The notes: generated by a model not told the origin, from the letters alone. A DNA stretch of 64,000 nt from Marisediminitalea oceani (GCF_003731635.1 NZ_RCUA01000005.1:1-64000), one strand, 5' to 3'; positions 36,997-46,710 are shown, counted from the first letter of the stretch. Program-made: numbers and translations.

Positions 36997-38460
36997 ATGC
37001 GTTTACACAAAATAGTCCTGCTTGCCCTGGCGATAGTTACCAGCCCCATGGTGTTGGCCACCGAAGCAGCCGACTTTAATAAGCTTGATAAGTATTTAAC
37101 GTCTGCTGAGGCCAACGGTTTCAGCGGCGCCGTATTAATTGCTGAAGACGGTAAGCTCCGTTTAAATAAAGGTTACGGAAAAACAGAGCGGCAGGGGAGT
37201 ACACCTATAACCGCCGATACCCTGTTTGATACCGGCTCGGTAACCAAGCAATTTACCGCCGCGGCAGTCATGCATCTTGTTCAACAGGGCAAGCTGAGCA
37301 CTACAATGCCAATTAGCCGGTTTTTTAACAGCCTGCCCGAAGATAAACAAGTTATCACCCTGCATCAGCTTCTTACCCATTCAGCCGGTATTGCCAATGG
37401 TATTGGAGCGAGGGATTTCACTCACGTTCCTACCGACGAGTTCTTTAGCCGGTTATTTGCTTTACCGCTTTATTTTGCGCCGGGTGAAGGCTATGCCTAT
37501 TCAAATGCCGGTTACAGTATTCTGGCGCGGATCATTGAGCTGGTTAGCGGGATGTCTTACGAAGAGTACCTTCAGAAGGCTTTGTTTGAGCCAGCCGGTA
37601 TGCACCATACCGGTTATCTGAATCCGGTACTGGCACAACTCCCTGCGGCAGCAGGCTATTTGTTTGGCGAAGTAGAGACGGGCAGTACCCGGGATAAGTA
37701 CTTTGAGGACGAGGCTATCGCCTGGCCACTGAAAGGGAATGGCGGCATGCTGTCCACCATGAATGATATGTATCTGTGGGCACAGGCGCTGCAGAGTGAA
37801 TCGGTGTTGGCTGCAAAATACCGCGATCAGCTCTTTGAACCCCATGTGGCAGAAAACGAGGAGGGCACCAGCCACTATGGTTATGGCTGGGCATTCATGC
37901 CAACCCCACGGGAAACTACTTTTATTGGTCACAATGGTTCAAATGGTACTTACTACTTTGATTTTCGCTGGTTGCCTGACGAACAGATACTAATCCTGTT
38001 TGCCTCTAATGCATTGGTGGAAAGTACTATGGCCTTGCCTTATTACATCGAGCAGTACCTTTTTGAAAAGGAACCGTTACCAGCGTTTGAGACCGGCATC
38101 ACCAGTCAAATTGTAGGATTATCACTAAGCACAACCGGTAACCCTGAGCACAAAAAGGCAGTGTTACAGAAAACTTTTGCCAGCAAGATTGATAACAAGC
38201 GCATTCTGAATCGTGCCGGTTTGCGGTTAATGGATAACAAACGGTATAAAGACGCAATAGCCCTGTTGCTGCTGAATGTCGAACTTTACAGCGACGACGG
38301 TAATTTATGGGACAGTCTGGGTGAAGCGTATTTTGTTAGCGGGCAGTATGTTCAGGCGAAGCAGGCCTTTACCCAGGCGATTGAACGTAAGCCTGCAGAC
38401 AATTGCTTTTGGTGTAATAATAGCGCAACACGACTACAGCAAATTAGCGAAGCTGACTGA
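36997..38460 (+). CDS. exported serine hydrolase (beta-lactamase/esterase class C fold) with C-terminal TPR-like region
   Basis: A 487-aa periplasmic protein: signal peptide of about 22 residues ending VLA, then a class-C-beta-lactamase-like domain with SxxK Ser81-Val-Thr-Lys84, YSN in EGYAYSNAGYS, and a HNGSNG block near the third catalytic motif. After about residue 395 come two helical repeats (YKDAIALLLLNVELYSDDGNLWDSLGEAYFVSGQYVQAKQAF) that look like TPRs. ATG 36997 follows ACGGAG. The substrate may be a peptide or ester; a true beta-lactamase is not claimed. Confidence 0.83.
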   Translation: MRLHKIVLLALAIVTSPMVLATEAADFNKLDKYLTSAEANGFSGAVLIAEDGKLRLNKGYGKTERQGSTPITADTLFDTGSVTKQFTAAAVMHLVQQGKLSTTMPISRFFNSLPEDKQVITLHQLLTHSAGIANGIGARDFTHVPTDEFFSRLFALPLYFAPGEGYAYSNAGYSILARIIELVSGMSYEEYLQKALFEPAGMHHTGYLNPVLAQLPAAAGYLFGEVETGSTRDKYFEDEAIAWPLKGNGGMLSTMNDMYLWAQALQSESVLAAKYRDQLFEPHVAENEEGTSHYGYGWAFMPTPRETTFIGHNGSNGTYYFDFRWLPDEQILILFASNALVESTMALPYYIEQYLFEKEPLPAFETGITSQIVGLSLSTTGNPEHKKAVLQKTFASKIDNKRILNRAGLRLMDNKRYKDAIALLLLNVELYSDDGNLWDSLGEAYFVSGQYVQAKQAFTQAIERKPADNCFWCNNSATRLQQISEAD

Positions 38461-38598
38461 TTACGGACTTCTGGTCGCCATAATAAAGCCGGTGTAGTGA
38501 TTAGCTTACCGGCTTGCACCTGGCTGAATCGGGTTGTGCACAGTTTTAACGCACTGCTCTTAATCCCTTAAGTCACAGATTCGTATTCCCTCAACAAA

Positions 38599-38614
38599 AT
38601 GTTACGTGTAACAT
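38599..38614. promoter_or_regulatory. GntR operator before gntR
   Basis: ATGTTACGTGTAACAT is an almost perfect palindrome and differs at only two central bases from the E. coli GntR consensus as I recall it (ATGTTACCGGTAACAT). It lies 36 bp before the likely gntR start, so GntR is probably autoregulated. Confidence 0.85.
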
Positions 38615-38649
38615 AGGTGTTTGATGATCAATTACGCCTGTTAACATTT

Positions 38650-39645
38650 ATGACCAATCGCGCCTCCCTACAAGATATTGCCGATCAACTGGGCATTACT
38701 AAAATGACGGTTTCCCGTTATTTTCGTTCACCAGAAAAAGTGGCGCCTGCCACGCGCGAAAAAATTGCTCAGGCGGTGAAACATTCCGGCTATATCCATA
38801 ATCGCGCGCCGGCGTTGATGTCCAGAGCGCTGAGCCGCACCATTGGTGTGGTGATCCCATCATTATCTAATCAGGTGTTTTCTGCTCTGGTGGATGGCAT
38901 TGAGACCATTACCAATGCAGAATCTTTCGACATACTACTGGCTCACTCAGGCTACGATCCCAAGGTAGAAGAACGCAAGATTGAAATGTTGCTGTCTTAT
39001 CAGGTGGATGGCCTGATCCTGTGCGAAACCGAACATACCGACCGTACGCGTACGATGTTAAAGCAGGCCGGCATTCCGGTAGTGGAGTGCATGGAATTGC
39101 CGGAAGCCCCAATTGATATGGTAGTAGGGCTCGACCACAAAGCGGCCGCTTTTAATGCGGTAACCCGGATGATTGCCCGCAATAAACAGCACATTGTTTA
39201 TCTGGCAGCCCGCCTGGACCGGCGAACCATGCTTCGTCAGCAAGGTTACGAGCAGGCTATGTGGGAAGCCGGACTTACCCCGCAAACCGTGGCCACACCG
39301 TTTCAGTCGAGTTTTTCGCAGGGCATGAAACTGCTACAGCAGGCGCTGGATACCTTTGACAGGGTGGATGGCATATTTTGTACAAATGACGATTTGGCCG
39401 TAGGGGCTATGCAGTATTGTAAAAATGAAGGTATTCGGGTACCGGATGATCTTGCTGTGATGGGCTATAACGGACTGGATATCGGCCTTACCATGCAACC
39501 TAAACTCACCAGTGTGGTGACCCCCCGTCAGGCCATAGGGATTAAAAGCGCACGCCTGCTTATTGATGTGATCAACGGCAAAGTACCCTCTGATAAGCTT
39601 TTTGATCTGGGCTTTTCTTATACCGAGGGAGAATCGTTGAGTTAA
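38650..39645 (+). CDS. gntR: LacI-family gluconate repressor GntR
   Basis: Represses gluconate genes until gluconate binds. The likely start at ATG 38650 gives 331 aa beginning MTNRASLQDIADQLGITKMTVSRYFRSPEKV, the LacI helix-turn-helix with a close match to E. coli GntR; the periplasmic-binding-like effector domain follows (TIGVVIPSLSNQVFSALVDGIE). ATG 38617 would place the gene start right after the operator and is less likely. The 3' end overlaps the convergent gntK by 4 bp. Two operator copies lie at gntR and between gntK and gntT. Confidence 0.92.
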   Translation: MTNRASLQDIADQLGITKMTVSRYFRSPEKVAPATREKIAQAVKHSGYIHNRAPALMSRALSRTIGVVIPSLSNQVFSALVDGIETITNAESFDILLAHSGYDPKVEERKIEMLLSYQVDGLILCETEHTDRTRTMLKQAGIPVVECMELPEAPIDMVVGLDHKAAAFNAVTRMIARNKQHIVYLAARLDRRTMLRQQGYEQAMWEAGLTPQTVATPFQSSFSQGMKLLQQALDTFDRVDGIFCTNDDLAVGAMQYCKNEGIRVPDDLAVMGYNGLDIGLTMQPKLTSVVTPRQAIGIKSARLLIDVINGKVPSDKLFDLGFSYTEGESLS

Positions 39646-40181
39646 TCCGGTGAAATGAGCGACAGGTGATGCTGAATGTCAGCAACCAACTCTTCAATAG
39701 GTAACTCAATATCCACGGTGTATACATCCTGTTCGTCAGCAGCGGGCCGTTCCAGAGTATTAAACTGACTTACCAGCATTTCGGCTTTCATAAAATGTGC
39801 CTGACGCGCTTCCATCCGGCGTTTAATAAGCTCAAACTGGCCATCCAGAAAGACAAAGTTTACGCGGCTGATATGCTTACGAAATATATCCCGGTACTGC
39901 TTTTTCAGTGCAGAACAAACAATCACTACCGTTTTTCCTGCTGTAACATGCTGCTCGGCAGTCGCGGCAATCTGTTTTAGCCAGGGCGCGCGGTCTTCAT
40001 CATTGAGTGCTTCACCCCGCGACATTTTAGCTATATTTGCCGGCGGATGCAGGTCGTCACCGTCAATAAAGGCGGCGCTGGCAGCCTCAGCGAGACGTTC
40101 ACCAACCGTACTTTTACCACTGCCGCTGACGCCCATAACTATAATGCAACAGGGAGCGGGATTTTTATCGATGGCTGTCAT
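39642..40181 (-). CDS. gntK: gluconokinase
   Basis: Phosphorylates gluconate to 6-phosphogluconate, feeding the Entner-Doudoroff and pentose phosphate paths. The 179-aa protein has the P-loop GVSGSGKST at 17-25, DGDDLHP and the VCSALKKQYRD motif typical of GntK. It is divergent from the gntT permease; the GntR operator at 40222-40237 lies between them. Confidence 0.95.
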   Translation of the reverse strand: MTAIDKNPAPCCIIVMGVSGSGKSTVGERLAEAASAAFIDGDDLHPPANIAKMSRGEALNDEDRAPWLKQIAATAEQHVTAGKTVVIVCSALKKQYRDIFRKHISRVNFVFLDGQFELIKRRMEARQAHFMKAEMLVSQFNTLERPAADEQDVYTVDIELPIEELVADIQHHLSLISPD

Positions 40182-40221
40182 AGAGTCTGCTTGCGTTCTT
40201 GTTAAAAAAATGTTCTGCTAA

Positions 40222-40237
40222 ATGTTATGCGTAACAT
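40222..40237. promoter_or_regulatory. GntR operator between gntK and gntT
   Basis: ATGTTATGCGTAACAT is a near palindrome of the same type as at 38599-38614 (they differ at a few central positions). It lies in the 112-bp promoter region shared by gntK and gntT, so both genes are probably repressed together by GntR. Confidence 0.85.
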
Positions 40238-40293
40238 TTTAGCTCGGCTTGGCGGCTGTGTGAATAGTTAAATAGAGAATACAACGAGATTTC

Positions 40294-41670
40294 ATGGATA
40301 TTGCGAGCAATCAAACTGACAATATTGTTTTACTGTTAACCGGACTGACCATGGTTCTGTTGCTGATGGGACTGATTATTGTAGCCCGGGTGCATGCGCT
40401 TATTGCGTTAATTATAGTGAGTCTGATCACCGCTTTGATTACCGGTATCGGCGCTGCTGATGTGCTGCCTGTTATGATGCAGGGTTTCGGCAATACGCTG
40501 GCTGCGGTGGCTCTGCTGGTTGGTCTTGGCGGCATGATTGGTAAGTTACTTGAAAGCAGCGGCGGGGCAGATGTGCTGGCCCAGCGTATGATTAGTCTGT
40601 TTGGCCTCGAGCGAGCACCGCTGGCCTTAGGCATTACGTCGTTGCTGTTTGGTTTTCCGATCTTCTTTGATGCCGGGCTTATTGTGATGATGCCCATTCT
40701 GCTGAGTGTGGCCAGGCGCTTACAGCAATCAACCCTGTTAACCGTACTACCTGCCGCCGGGGCGTTTGCGGTGATGCATGCTTTTGTGCCACCCCATCCG
40801 GGGCCTGTAGCAGCGGCTGATTTACTGGGGGCGAATATCGGGCTGTTACTCATAGTAGGAACGGTGATTGCTATTCCAACCTGGTTTGCAGGCAGTTACC
40901 TTTATGCAATGTATGCTGGTAAACGATTTAATATAGACCTGCCCGCATGGTTTACCGATAGCGAATCCAATAAAAGCCGTCAGTGGCAACCCTCTTTTAC
41001 CCGGGTTATCGCGGTGCTCTTGTTGCCGTTTGGTCTTATTTGCCTTGATACGGTGGTGAATACTTTGCAGGTGGCAGGTATGTTACCGCAAGAGTCGTCT
41101 TTCTTAAGTGGTCTGCGTTTGCTTGGCAAAACGCCGGTAGCACTGTTATTAACTCTGCTCATGGCGTTTGGGTTATTCCGTAAACAATTCACCCGCAAGC
41201 AATATGAAGGCCTATGCAACGACGCGCTTGGACCTTTAAGCGCCGTTATTCTGGTCACCGGGGCGGGCGGTATGTTCGGTGGCGTGTTGCGTGCTGCGGG
41301 GATAGGCGATGCGTTTGCGCAACTACTGGTAGATAATGGCCTGCCAGTAATCGTTGCGGCGTTTGTGATATCTGTATGTTTGCGGGTAGCACAGGGTTCG
41401 GCCACGGTCGCCTTAACAACCACCGCGGCGTTGATTGCGCCGGTAGTAACACAGGTTCCGGGCCTCAGTGCGGTGGATTTATGCTGTATCGTTATTGCTA
41501 TTGCCGGTGGCGCTACGGTACTGTCACACTTTAACGATTCGGGCTTTTGGCTGGTATCACGGTTATTGCAAATGGATGAGAAAACCACCTTAAAAACCTG
41601 GACCGTGATGGAAACGCTATTAGGCACAATAGCCTTTATACTGGCGCTCCTGCTGAGCGCCGTATTTTAG
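40294..41670 (+). CDS. gntT: gluconate:proton symporter (GntP family)
   Basis: A 458-aa inner-membrane permease with about twelve membrane segments that belongs to the GntP family: GLGGMIGKLLESSGGADVLAQRM, FFDAGLIVMMPI, HAFVPPHPGPVAAADLLGAN and RVAQGSATVALTTTAALIAPV are characteristic. Together with gntK and gntR it forms a complete gluconate uptake and phosphorylation module. Which GntP paralogue (GntT, GntU, IdnT) it is closest to cannot be told by eye. Its stop lies 5 bp from the convergent ROK gene. Confidence 0.92.
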   Translation: MDIASNQTDNIVLLLTGLTMVLLLMGLIIVARVHALIALIIVSLITALITGIGAADVLPVMMQGFGNTLAAVALLVGLGGMIGKLLESSGGADVLAQRMISLFGLERAPLALGITSLLFGFPIFFDAGLIVMMPILLSVARRLQQSTLLTVLPAAGAFAVMHAFVPPHPGPVAAADLLGANIGLLLIVGTVIAIPTWFAGSYLYAMYAGKRFNIDLPAWFTDSESNKSRQWQPSFTRVIAVLLLPFGLICLDTVVNTLQVAGMLPQESSFLSGLRLLGKTPVALLLTLLMAFGLFRKQFTRKQYEGLCNDALGPLSAVILVTGAGGMFGGVLRAAGIGDAFAQLLVDNGLPVIVAAFVISVCLRVAQGSATVALTTTAALIAPVVTQVPGLSAVDLCCIVIAIAGGATVLSHFNDSGFWLVSRLLQMDEKTTLKTWTVMETLLGTIAFILALLLSAVF

Positions 41671-41674
41671 GGGG

Positions 41675-42784
41675 CTATTCCGCCTCTGGCGGTGAGGGCA
41701 GGCCAAAGGAACTTAAAGCCAGTTCATAAGTGCCTGCCTGAACGCCATTTAATGGCGCGTAGTTAGGCGCGTTACTGGGTATAAAGCTGACCTTATTAAA
41801 CAGCTGTGGCTGGATTTGCTTGATGATAGCCGGAATAAACTGCGGGTATTTTGTCATTGGCCCACCCAGAACAAACATTTTAGGGTTGATGACCGCCGCA
41901 ATGGTTGCCAGCGTACTGCCAATTTGTGAAATGGCCGGATGGCCGCTTAAATCCACGCCTTCTTCCAGGGCCTGCTGAAGATGGTGGTTAGACACAAAGT
42001 CCTGCAGGTTCTCTTTATTATTCACCATGATGTGCCCAATTTCGCCGGAGATGCCGGTTGAGCCTCTGATCAGATGGTTATCCAGATAAATACCGGCCCC
42101 AATCCCTTCACCAAAGTAAATGAAGACAAAATCAGAGACGTTTTTAGCTATGCCGAGGCTTTTTTCGGCCAGCGTTGCCCAGTTAACGTCGTTGTCGAGG
42201 GTAACTGGACAGGCAAAATGCTCCTCAAGCAGTGCTTTGAAATTAATGCCATGAATGATACTGAACTTGGAGTAGGGCAATGCCAGGATTTCACCGGTTT
42301 GTGAATTAACCGGTACCGCTACGGAAACGCCGATGGCGAGCAACGGCGAAGACTGGTCCTGCACGGCCAGGCGGATAAAGCGCAAAATCGCCTCTGCCAG
42401 TTCTGCCTGCTGCCAGGCAGGGTCGATATAAAAGCACTGATCACGAATCACTTTCAAAGACAGGTCGGTAAGGCGAAGCTGGATCTGTTTTACATCAATA
42501 GCAATAGCCAGGGTCAGCCCTTTAGCGGCGTTTATTTCGTAAATAACACCAGCGCGGCCCTGTTTATTTTTGGTTTTTCGGCTGGTTTCCACCACCAGGC
42601 CGCTTTTTTCCAGTCGCTGCGCCGATTCGGAAATCGTCGGCCGGGAAATACCGGTTTTCTTGGCTATGGCGGCTCGCGTCATCGGACCATGTTCTTTCAG
42701 ACAGTGAAAAAATTGCCTGTCGGTCATCAGAGCGAGAGGTGTGCCGTTTTGTAGGGGGTCTGTTTGTTTCATTTTTATTAACAC
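41675..42784 (-). CDS. ROK-family transcriptional regulator (NagC/XylR-like)
   Basis: A 369-aa regulator: an N-terminal winged helix (GPMTRAAIAKKTGISRPTISESAQRLEKSGLV, about residues 34-65) fused to a ROK sugar-kinase-fold domain with ISGEIGH. The Cys-rich zinc motif CxCGxxGCxE usual in ROK repressors is absent after EIGH, and no DxGxT phosphate loop is seen, so it is probably a non-catalytic sugar sensor. The start is GTG 42784 or ATG 42772. It diverges from the TonB-receptor operon and is its likely controller. Confidence 0.85.
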   Translation of the reverse strand: MLIKMKQTDPLQNGTPLALMTDRQFFHCLKEHGPMTRAAIAKKTGISRPTISESAQRLEKSGLVVETSRKTKNKQGRAGVIYEINAAKGLTLAIAIDVKQIQLRLTDLSLKVIRDQCFYIDPAWQQAELAEAILRFIRLAVQDQSSPLLAIGVSVAVPVNSQTGEILALPYSKFSIIHGINFKALLEEHFACPVTLDNDVNWATLAEKSLGIAKNVSDFVFIYFGEGIGAGIYLDNHLIRGSTGISGEIGHIMVNNKENLQDFVSNHHLQQALEEGVDLSGHPAISQIGSTLATIAAVINPKMFVLGGPMTKYPQFIPAIIKQIQPQLFNKVSFIPSNAPNYAPLNGVQAGTYELALSSFGLPSPPEAE

Positions 42785-43508
42785 ATTTCTCTACTGATTC
42801 GCTCAGTTTGATTATTATTGTATTAGGCAACAAATGCTTCCGTTATCGATATGTTAAATCACCGTTGCAAAATGTTTTGTTAATATACCTGCTTTTTAAA
42901 TTCTTAAAAGGCTTTTCCGGTATTTTGCTGTTGCTTTGCACTAATTGATAATAAGTGAGACACAAAATCCAGCATTACACAAATAATCGCCATGGCTAAA
43001 CCATATAAAATAAAGTTAAATTGCTGAAATAAAATAAAAAAATATATTTCTGGCTTACTTTAACAGCTTCTGTATCCGCATTTAACAGTAAAACACCCGT
43101 TTAATATACAGCAAATTAATGCTGATTATTCATATGGTTTGTTTATAAAATCGATTAGAATGAGATTGTTTCATGAGTTTTTTGCTGCCTTAATGTAAGG
43201 CAAAGATCGCACCAAACAGAGTAAAAGTGTTAAAATCTTATCAATTAGTTAAGTCGCTTTACAAAAAGCTTGCATTGTTACGAAAATGTAACTATACATA
43301 TGGGGCGTTACAAACGGTTAACCTGATTTCCCGTTGTAACGGTTCAATACGGATTGAGAGAACTGTATTGAATTTAGCACTGCGTCAAGGCAACAGCAGG
43401 TCAGCCTGCACTTAATTATCGGTTAATCGGTTGGGTATCAGATGACAGATGGTTAAGGCCAACGGCGCATATAAATAAAAAAGTGTTAATCTCATTGGAA
43501 ACCAAATT
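42785..43508. other. long intergenic region upstream of the TonB-receptor operon
   Basis: 724 bp, strongly AT-rich, with no supported gene. It should hold the promoters and operators of the divergent ROK regulator and the TonB receptor gene. Near its right end lie closely spaced inverted repeats: GTTAC / GTAAC at 43277-43292, CGTTACAA..CGG / CCG..TTGTAACG at 43306-43341, TTCAATAC / GTATTGAA at 43343-43372, and CAGG / CCTG at 43398-43409. Confidence 0.6.
43306..43372 (+). promoter_or_regulatory. tandem inverted repeats in the TonB-receptor leader
   Basis: First dyad: CGTTACAA plus CGG at 43306-43317 (one bulged A) pairs with CCG plus TTGTAACG at 43331-43341. Second: TTCAATAC at 43343-43350 pairs with GTATTGAA at 43365-43372. 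They lie 137-200 bp before the receptor start, either as operators (ROK or another regulator) or as RNA hairpins in a leader. Confidence 0.45.
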
Positions 43509-46500
43509 ATGTTTTATAAAAGCAAGCTAGCAACTGCTGTATCCGGGGCACTATATGTGATGGTCGCCACAGGCGTTCAGGCACAACAAGCGGAAACAGT
43601 TGAAAAGATCGAAGTACGCGGCGTTCGTGGCAGTCTGTCACAATCAATGAACGTAAAGCGTCAGTCTACTGGTGTTGTTGACGCCATCTCTGCTGAAGAC
43701 ATGGGTAAATTCCCGGATACTAACCTGGCTGAATCGCTACAGCGTATCACTGGTGTATCCATCAACCGTGTAAACGGTGAAGGTTCTGAAGTAACCGTTC
43801 GTGGTTTTGGTGGTAACTTCAACCTGATTACTCTGAACGGTCGTCAGATGCCAGCCGCTAACGTTGCCTCAATTACAGGTAACCCGCTTGACCAGGGCGC
43901 TTCTGGTACAACTCGTTCATTCGACTTCTCTAACCTGGCATCTGAAGGTGTTAGCGGCATTGAAGTTTATAAAACAGGTCGCGCAGCGGTACCTTCAGGT
44001 GGTATCGGTGCAACAATCAATATCAATACTTTAAAGCCACTGGCACAGGGTGATAACCGCGCTTCTGTTGGTGTTAAAGCCGTTAAAGACGAAAGTGGTG
44101 ACGGCGTAACACCTGAAATGAGTGGTGTGGCTAACTGGGTTAACGAAGACGCTAACTTTGGTGTGTCAGTATTCGGTTCTTACCAGGAGCGTGACTCTGG
44201 TAGCCGTCACATGAGTGTTGAAAACTATCAGTTATATAACTGGGATGTTAACTCACCAGGTACTTTTGGTCTGGTTCAGGGGGCTAACGTTACCAATGCT
44301 CCTACACAGGGCCAACTGGTTGCAATGCCTTCTAACCTGGGTTTAGGTGTTAACCACGACAACCGTGAACGTATCAACGGTATGCTGACTGTTCAGTACG
44401 CACCAAGCGATGATATGACTATCACTGCAGATGCGACTTACGCGAGCAACGAAATTCAGTCAACTTCAGTTGTTGACGGTATCTGGTTCGCACGTCAGTT
44501 TACCGATATGGAATTTGACGGTAACCCTGTTGTTGCTACCCCAATCCGCTTTACTGAAGACATCGATGGCGGTAAAGACTTCTTCTTCCAGAACCTGGTA
44601 ATGGGTGCGAAGGATGAGTTGTCATCATTCGGCTTCAACGTTGACTGGTGGGCAAACGATTCACTGAACATGCGTTTTGATGCGTCAGTTGCCGAAGCTA
44701 AGAGTGGCGGTGCTGGTCCATACGGTAAAAACGTAATTCGTTTCAACGTAGCGGGCGCGACGGCTGGCTGGCAAACAGTTGACTTCGGTCAGCGCATGCC
44801 TCAGGCGAGCATCGTGGTTGACGATTCTCAGAAAGGTAACGACAACGGTATCTTCGATCTGCCGGACGTTGGTCCTCAGGTTACCCGTGCGATTTCTTCT
44901 GACCAAACTTCTGACGTTGCTCAGTTCCGTTTAGACGGTACCTGGGATCAGGGTTCAGATATCAAACTTGATTTCGGTGTGGGCTACATGAGCACTGAAA
45001 TGAACCAGGTTCGTTACGAAACTGAAGCACAGCTGGGTGGCTGGGGTGTATCTGATGTAGGTAATATCCCTGAAGGTCTGCTGGAAATCGGTTGTACTGC
45101 CTGTGCGTTTGAAGATCATGACATGAGCGGTGTTGCCGGTGCTGATGGTATGGCTGTTCCAGCTGGCGCGACTACTATCCCTCTGGGTAGCGTATCGTTC
45201 GTTGGTAACGCAGTACACCTGTTAGAAGCTGTTGCTCCTGCATACGGTTTCACTCCAGGCGACCTGCCAGCTGTAGCGTCTGACAACAATACTGTTAAAG
45301 AAGACATCATGTCACTTTACGGTATGGCAACAATGGACGGCGAAATCGGTGGCTTCGAAGCTAACCTGGTAGTCGGTCTGCGTTACGAGAAGACAGACGT
45401 TGAGTCTATCTCTCTGCAATCAGTACCTGAGCAAATCATCTGGTTATCAGATAACGATTTCCGTATCCAGCTGGGTAGCGGTACCGATGCACTGTCAGAG
45501 AAGCACTCTTATGAGGCACTGCTGCCGAACATCGATTTGTCAGTTAACCTGACCGATGATTTGAAAGCCCGTTTCTCTTACAGCATGACCCTGGCTCGTC
45601 CTGCTTACAACCAGATGTACACTGCGACCAGCATTGGCGCGCCTAGCCGCCCAACTTACCTGGGTGGTCAGGGTTCTGGTAGCCGCGGTAACGCAGCGCT
45701 GGATCCGCTGGAGTCAAACAACTTCGACCTGTCACTGGAATACTACTACGGTGAGTCGAGCATGGTGTCTGTGGGTTACTACCGCAAAGACGTAGATAAC
45801 TTCGTAGGTACTCAGCAGGTATCACAAAACCTGTTTGGCTTACTTGACCCAACTTCAGGTCAGGCTGGTACCGTTTCTGGTGATGCGATTGCAGAACTTG
45901 AAGCGCGTGGTATCGAAGTTACCGAGCGTAACTACTTCACCATGACAGCACTGCTGTCTAACCCGGATGCATTCCCGGGTGGTGCAGATGACTTCGAGGA
46001 AGGTCAGGCGTTCGCAGATGACGTATTTGCAAACTACAGTGTTGGTCCGGTAGCGGGCGATCCAAACATGCTGTTTGAGGTAACTCAGCCAGTGAACAAC
46101 CAAAGCGCTCGTATCTCTGGTTACGAGTTAGCATGGCAGCACTTCTTCGGTGAGTCAGGCTTTGGTTATCAGGCTAACTTCACCATCGTAGACGGTGATA
46201 TCGGTTACGACGTAGGCGCCGATCCGGCAGTTGACCAGTTCGCTCTGGAAGGCCTGTCTGACAGTGCTAACATCGTTCTGATCTACGAGAAAGACGGCTT
46301 GTCAGCACGTGTTGCTTACAACTGGCGTGACTCGTTCCTGAGCGAAGTTAACCGCGGCGTATCTTCTGTTCGTAACCCGCTGTTTATCGACGAGTACGAG
46401 CAAGTGGATGTTAACGTTAGCTACGAGTTCAGCGAAGATCTGACAGTAAGCATGGATATCATCAACCTGACTGAAGAAGGCCAGCGCCAGTATGGACGCA

Positions 46501-46571
46501 GCTATAACAACACCTTCTTTATCCAGGAACTGGACAGACGCTACGTTCTGAACGCGCGTTACACGTTCTAA
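43509..46571 (+). CDS. TonB-dependent outer-membrane receptor
   Basis: A 1020-aa TonB-dependent transporter. A signal peptide ends in GVQA, followed by a plug domain: EVRGVRGSLSQSMNVKRQSTGVVDAISAEDMGKFPDTNLAESLQRITGVSI, then VTVRGFGGNFNLITLNGRQMP. The barrel follows and ends in an aromatic residue (RYVLNARYTF), the outer-membrane insertion signal. The subtype is the long carbohydrate-scavenging type common in Alteromonadales, Caulobacter and Xanthomonas rather than a siderophore receptor. It is followed by SapC, cupin-8 and halogenase genes. The gene is richer in optimal codons than its neighbours, which fits high expression. Confidence 0.93.
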   Translation: MFYKSKLATAVSGALYVMVATGVQAQQAETVEKIEVRGVRGSLSQSMNVKRQSTGVVDAISAEDMGKFPDTNLAESLQRITGVSINRVNGEGSEVTVRGFGGNFNLITLNGRQMPAANVASITGNPLDQGASGTTRSFDFSNLASEGVSGIEVYKTGRAAVPSGGIGATININTLKPLAQGDNRASVGVKAVKDESGDGVTPEMSGVANWVNEDANFGVSVFGSYQERDSGSRHMSVENYQLYNWDVNSPGTFGLVQGANVTNAPTQGQLVAMPSNLGLGVNHDNRERINGMLTVQYAPSDDMTITADATYASNEIQSTSVVDGIWFARQFTDMEFDGNPVVATPIRFTEDIDGGKDFFFQNLVMGAKDELSSFGFNVDWWANDSLNMRFDASVAEAKSGGAGPYGKNVIRFNVAGATAGWQTVDFGQRMPQASIVVDDSQKGNDNGIFDLPDVGPQVTRAISSDQTSDVAQFRLDGTWDQGSDIKLDFGVGYMSTEMNQVRYETEAQLGGWGVSDVGNIPEGLLEIGCTACAFEDHDMSGVAGADGMAVPAGATTIPLGSVSFVGNAVHLLEAVAPAYGFTPGDLPAVASDNNTVKEDIMSLYGMATMDGEIGGFEANLVVGLRYEKTDVESISLQSVPEQIIWLSDNDFRIQLGSGTDALSEKHSYEALLPNIDLSVNLTDDLKARFSYSMTLARPAYNQMYTATSIGAPSRPTYLGGQGSGSRGNAALDPLESNNFDLSLEYYYGESSMVSVGYYRKDVDNFVGTQQVSQNLFGLLDPTSGQAGTVSGDAIAELEARGIEVTERNYFTMTALLSNPDAFPGGADDFEEGQAFADDVFANYSVGPVAGDPNMLFEVTQPVNNQSARISGYELAWQHFFGESGFGYQANFTIVDGDIGYDVGADPAVDQFALEGLSDSANIVLIYEKDGLSARVAYNWRDSFLSEVNRGVSSVRNPLFIDEYEQVDVNVSYEFSEDLTVSMDIINLTEEGQRQYGRSYNNTFFIQELDRRYVLNARYTF

Positions 46572-46583
46572 GTGATGTAAAAA

Positions 46584-46611
46584 CCTGACCGGCGCACCCG
46601 TGCCGGTCAGG
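46584..46611 (+). promoter_or_regulatory. strong hairpin between the TonB receptor gene and sapC
   Basis: CCTGACCGGC and GCCGGTCAGG form a perfect 10-bp stem with an 8-base loop, 13 bp after the receptor stop. The following bases are only weakly T-rich, so it looks like a partial terminator or 3'-end stabiliser that lowers expression of the downstream genes relative to the receptor. Confidence 0.7.
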
Positions 46612-46710
46612 CATTTCCCTGTTGTATTCAAGTCAGCATTTGCCTGTCATCACAGCTAAGGGTAGGATGCAGACTAACCGTTTCTTCTTAGCTATTTAGC
46701 GAATTTTCCT

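Noticed and set aside
43227-43415. 62-aa frame upstream of the TonB receptor gene
   Set aside because: No Shine-Dalgarno or conserved features; it lies across the inverted repeats of the leader.
43509-46571. Iron-siderophore receptor
   Set aside because: The neighbouring SapC, cupin and halogenase genes and the long plug/barrel type match carbohydrate-scavenging receptors; no Fur site was found.
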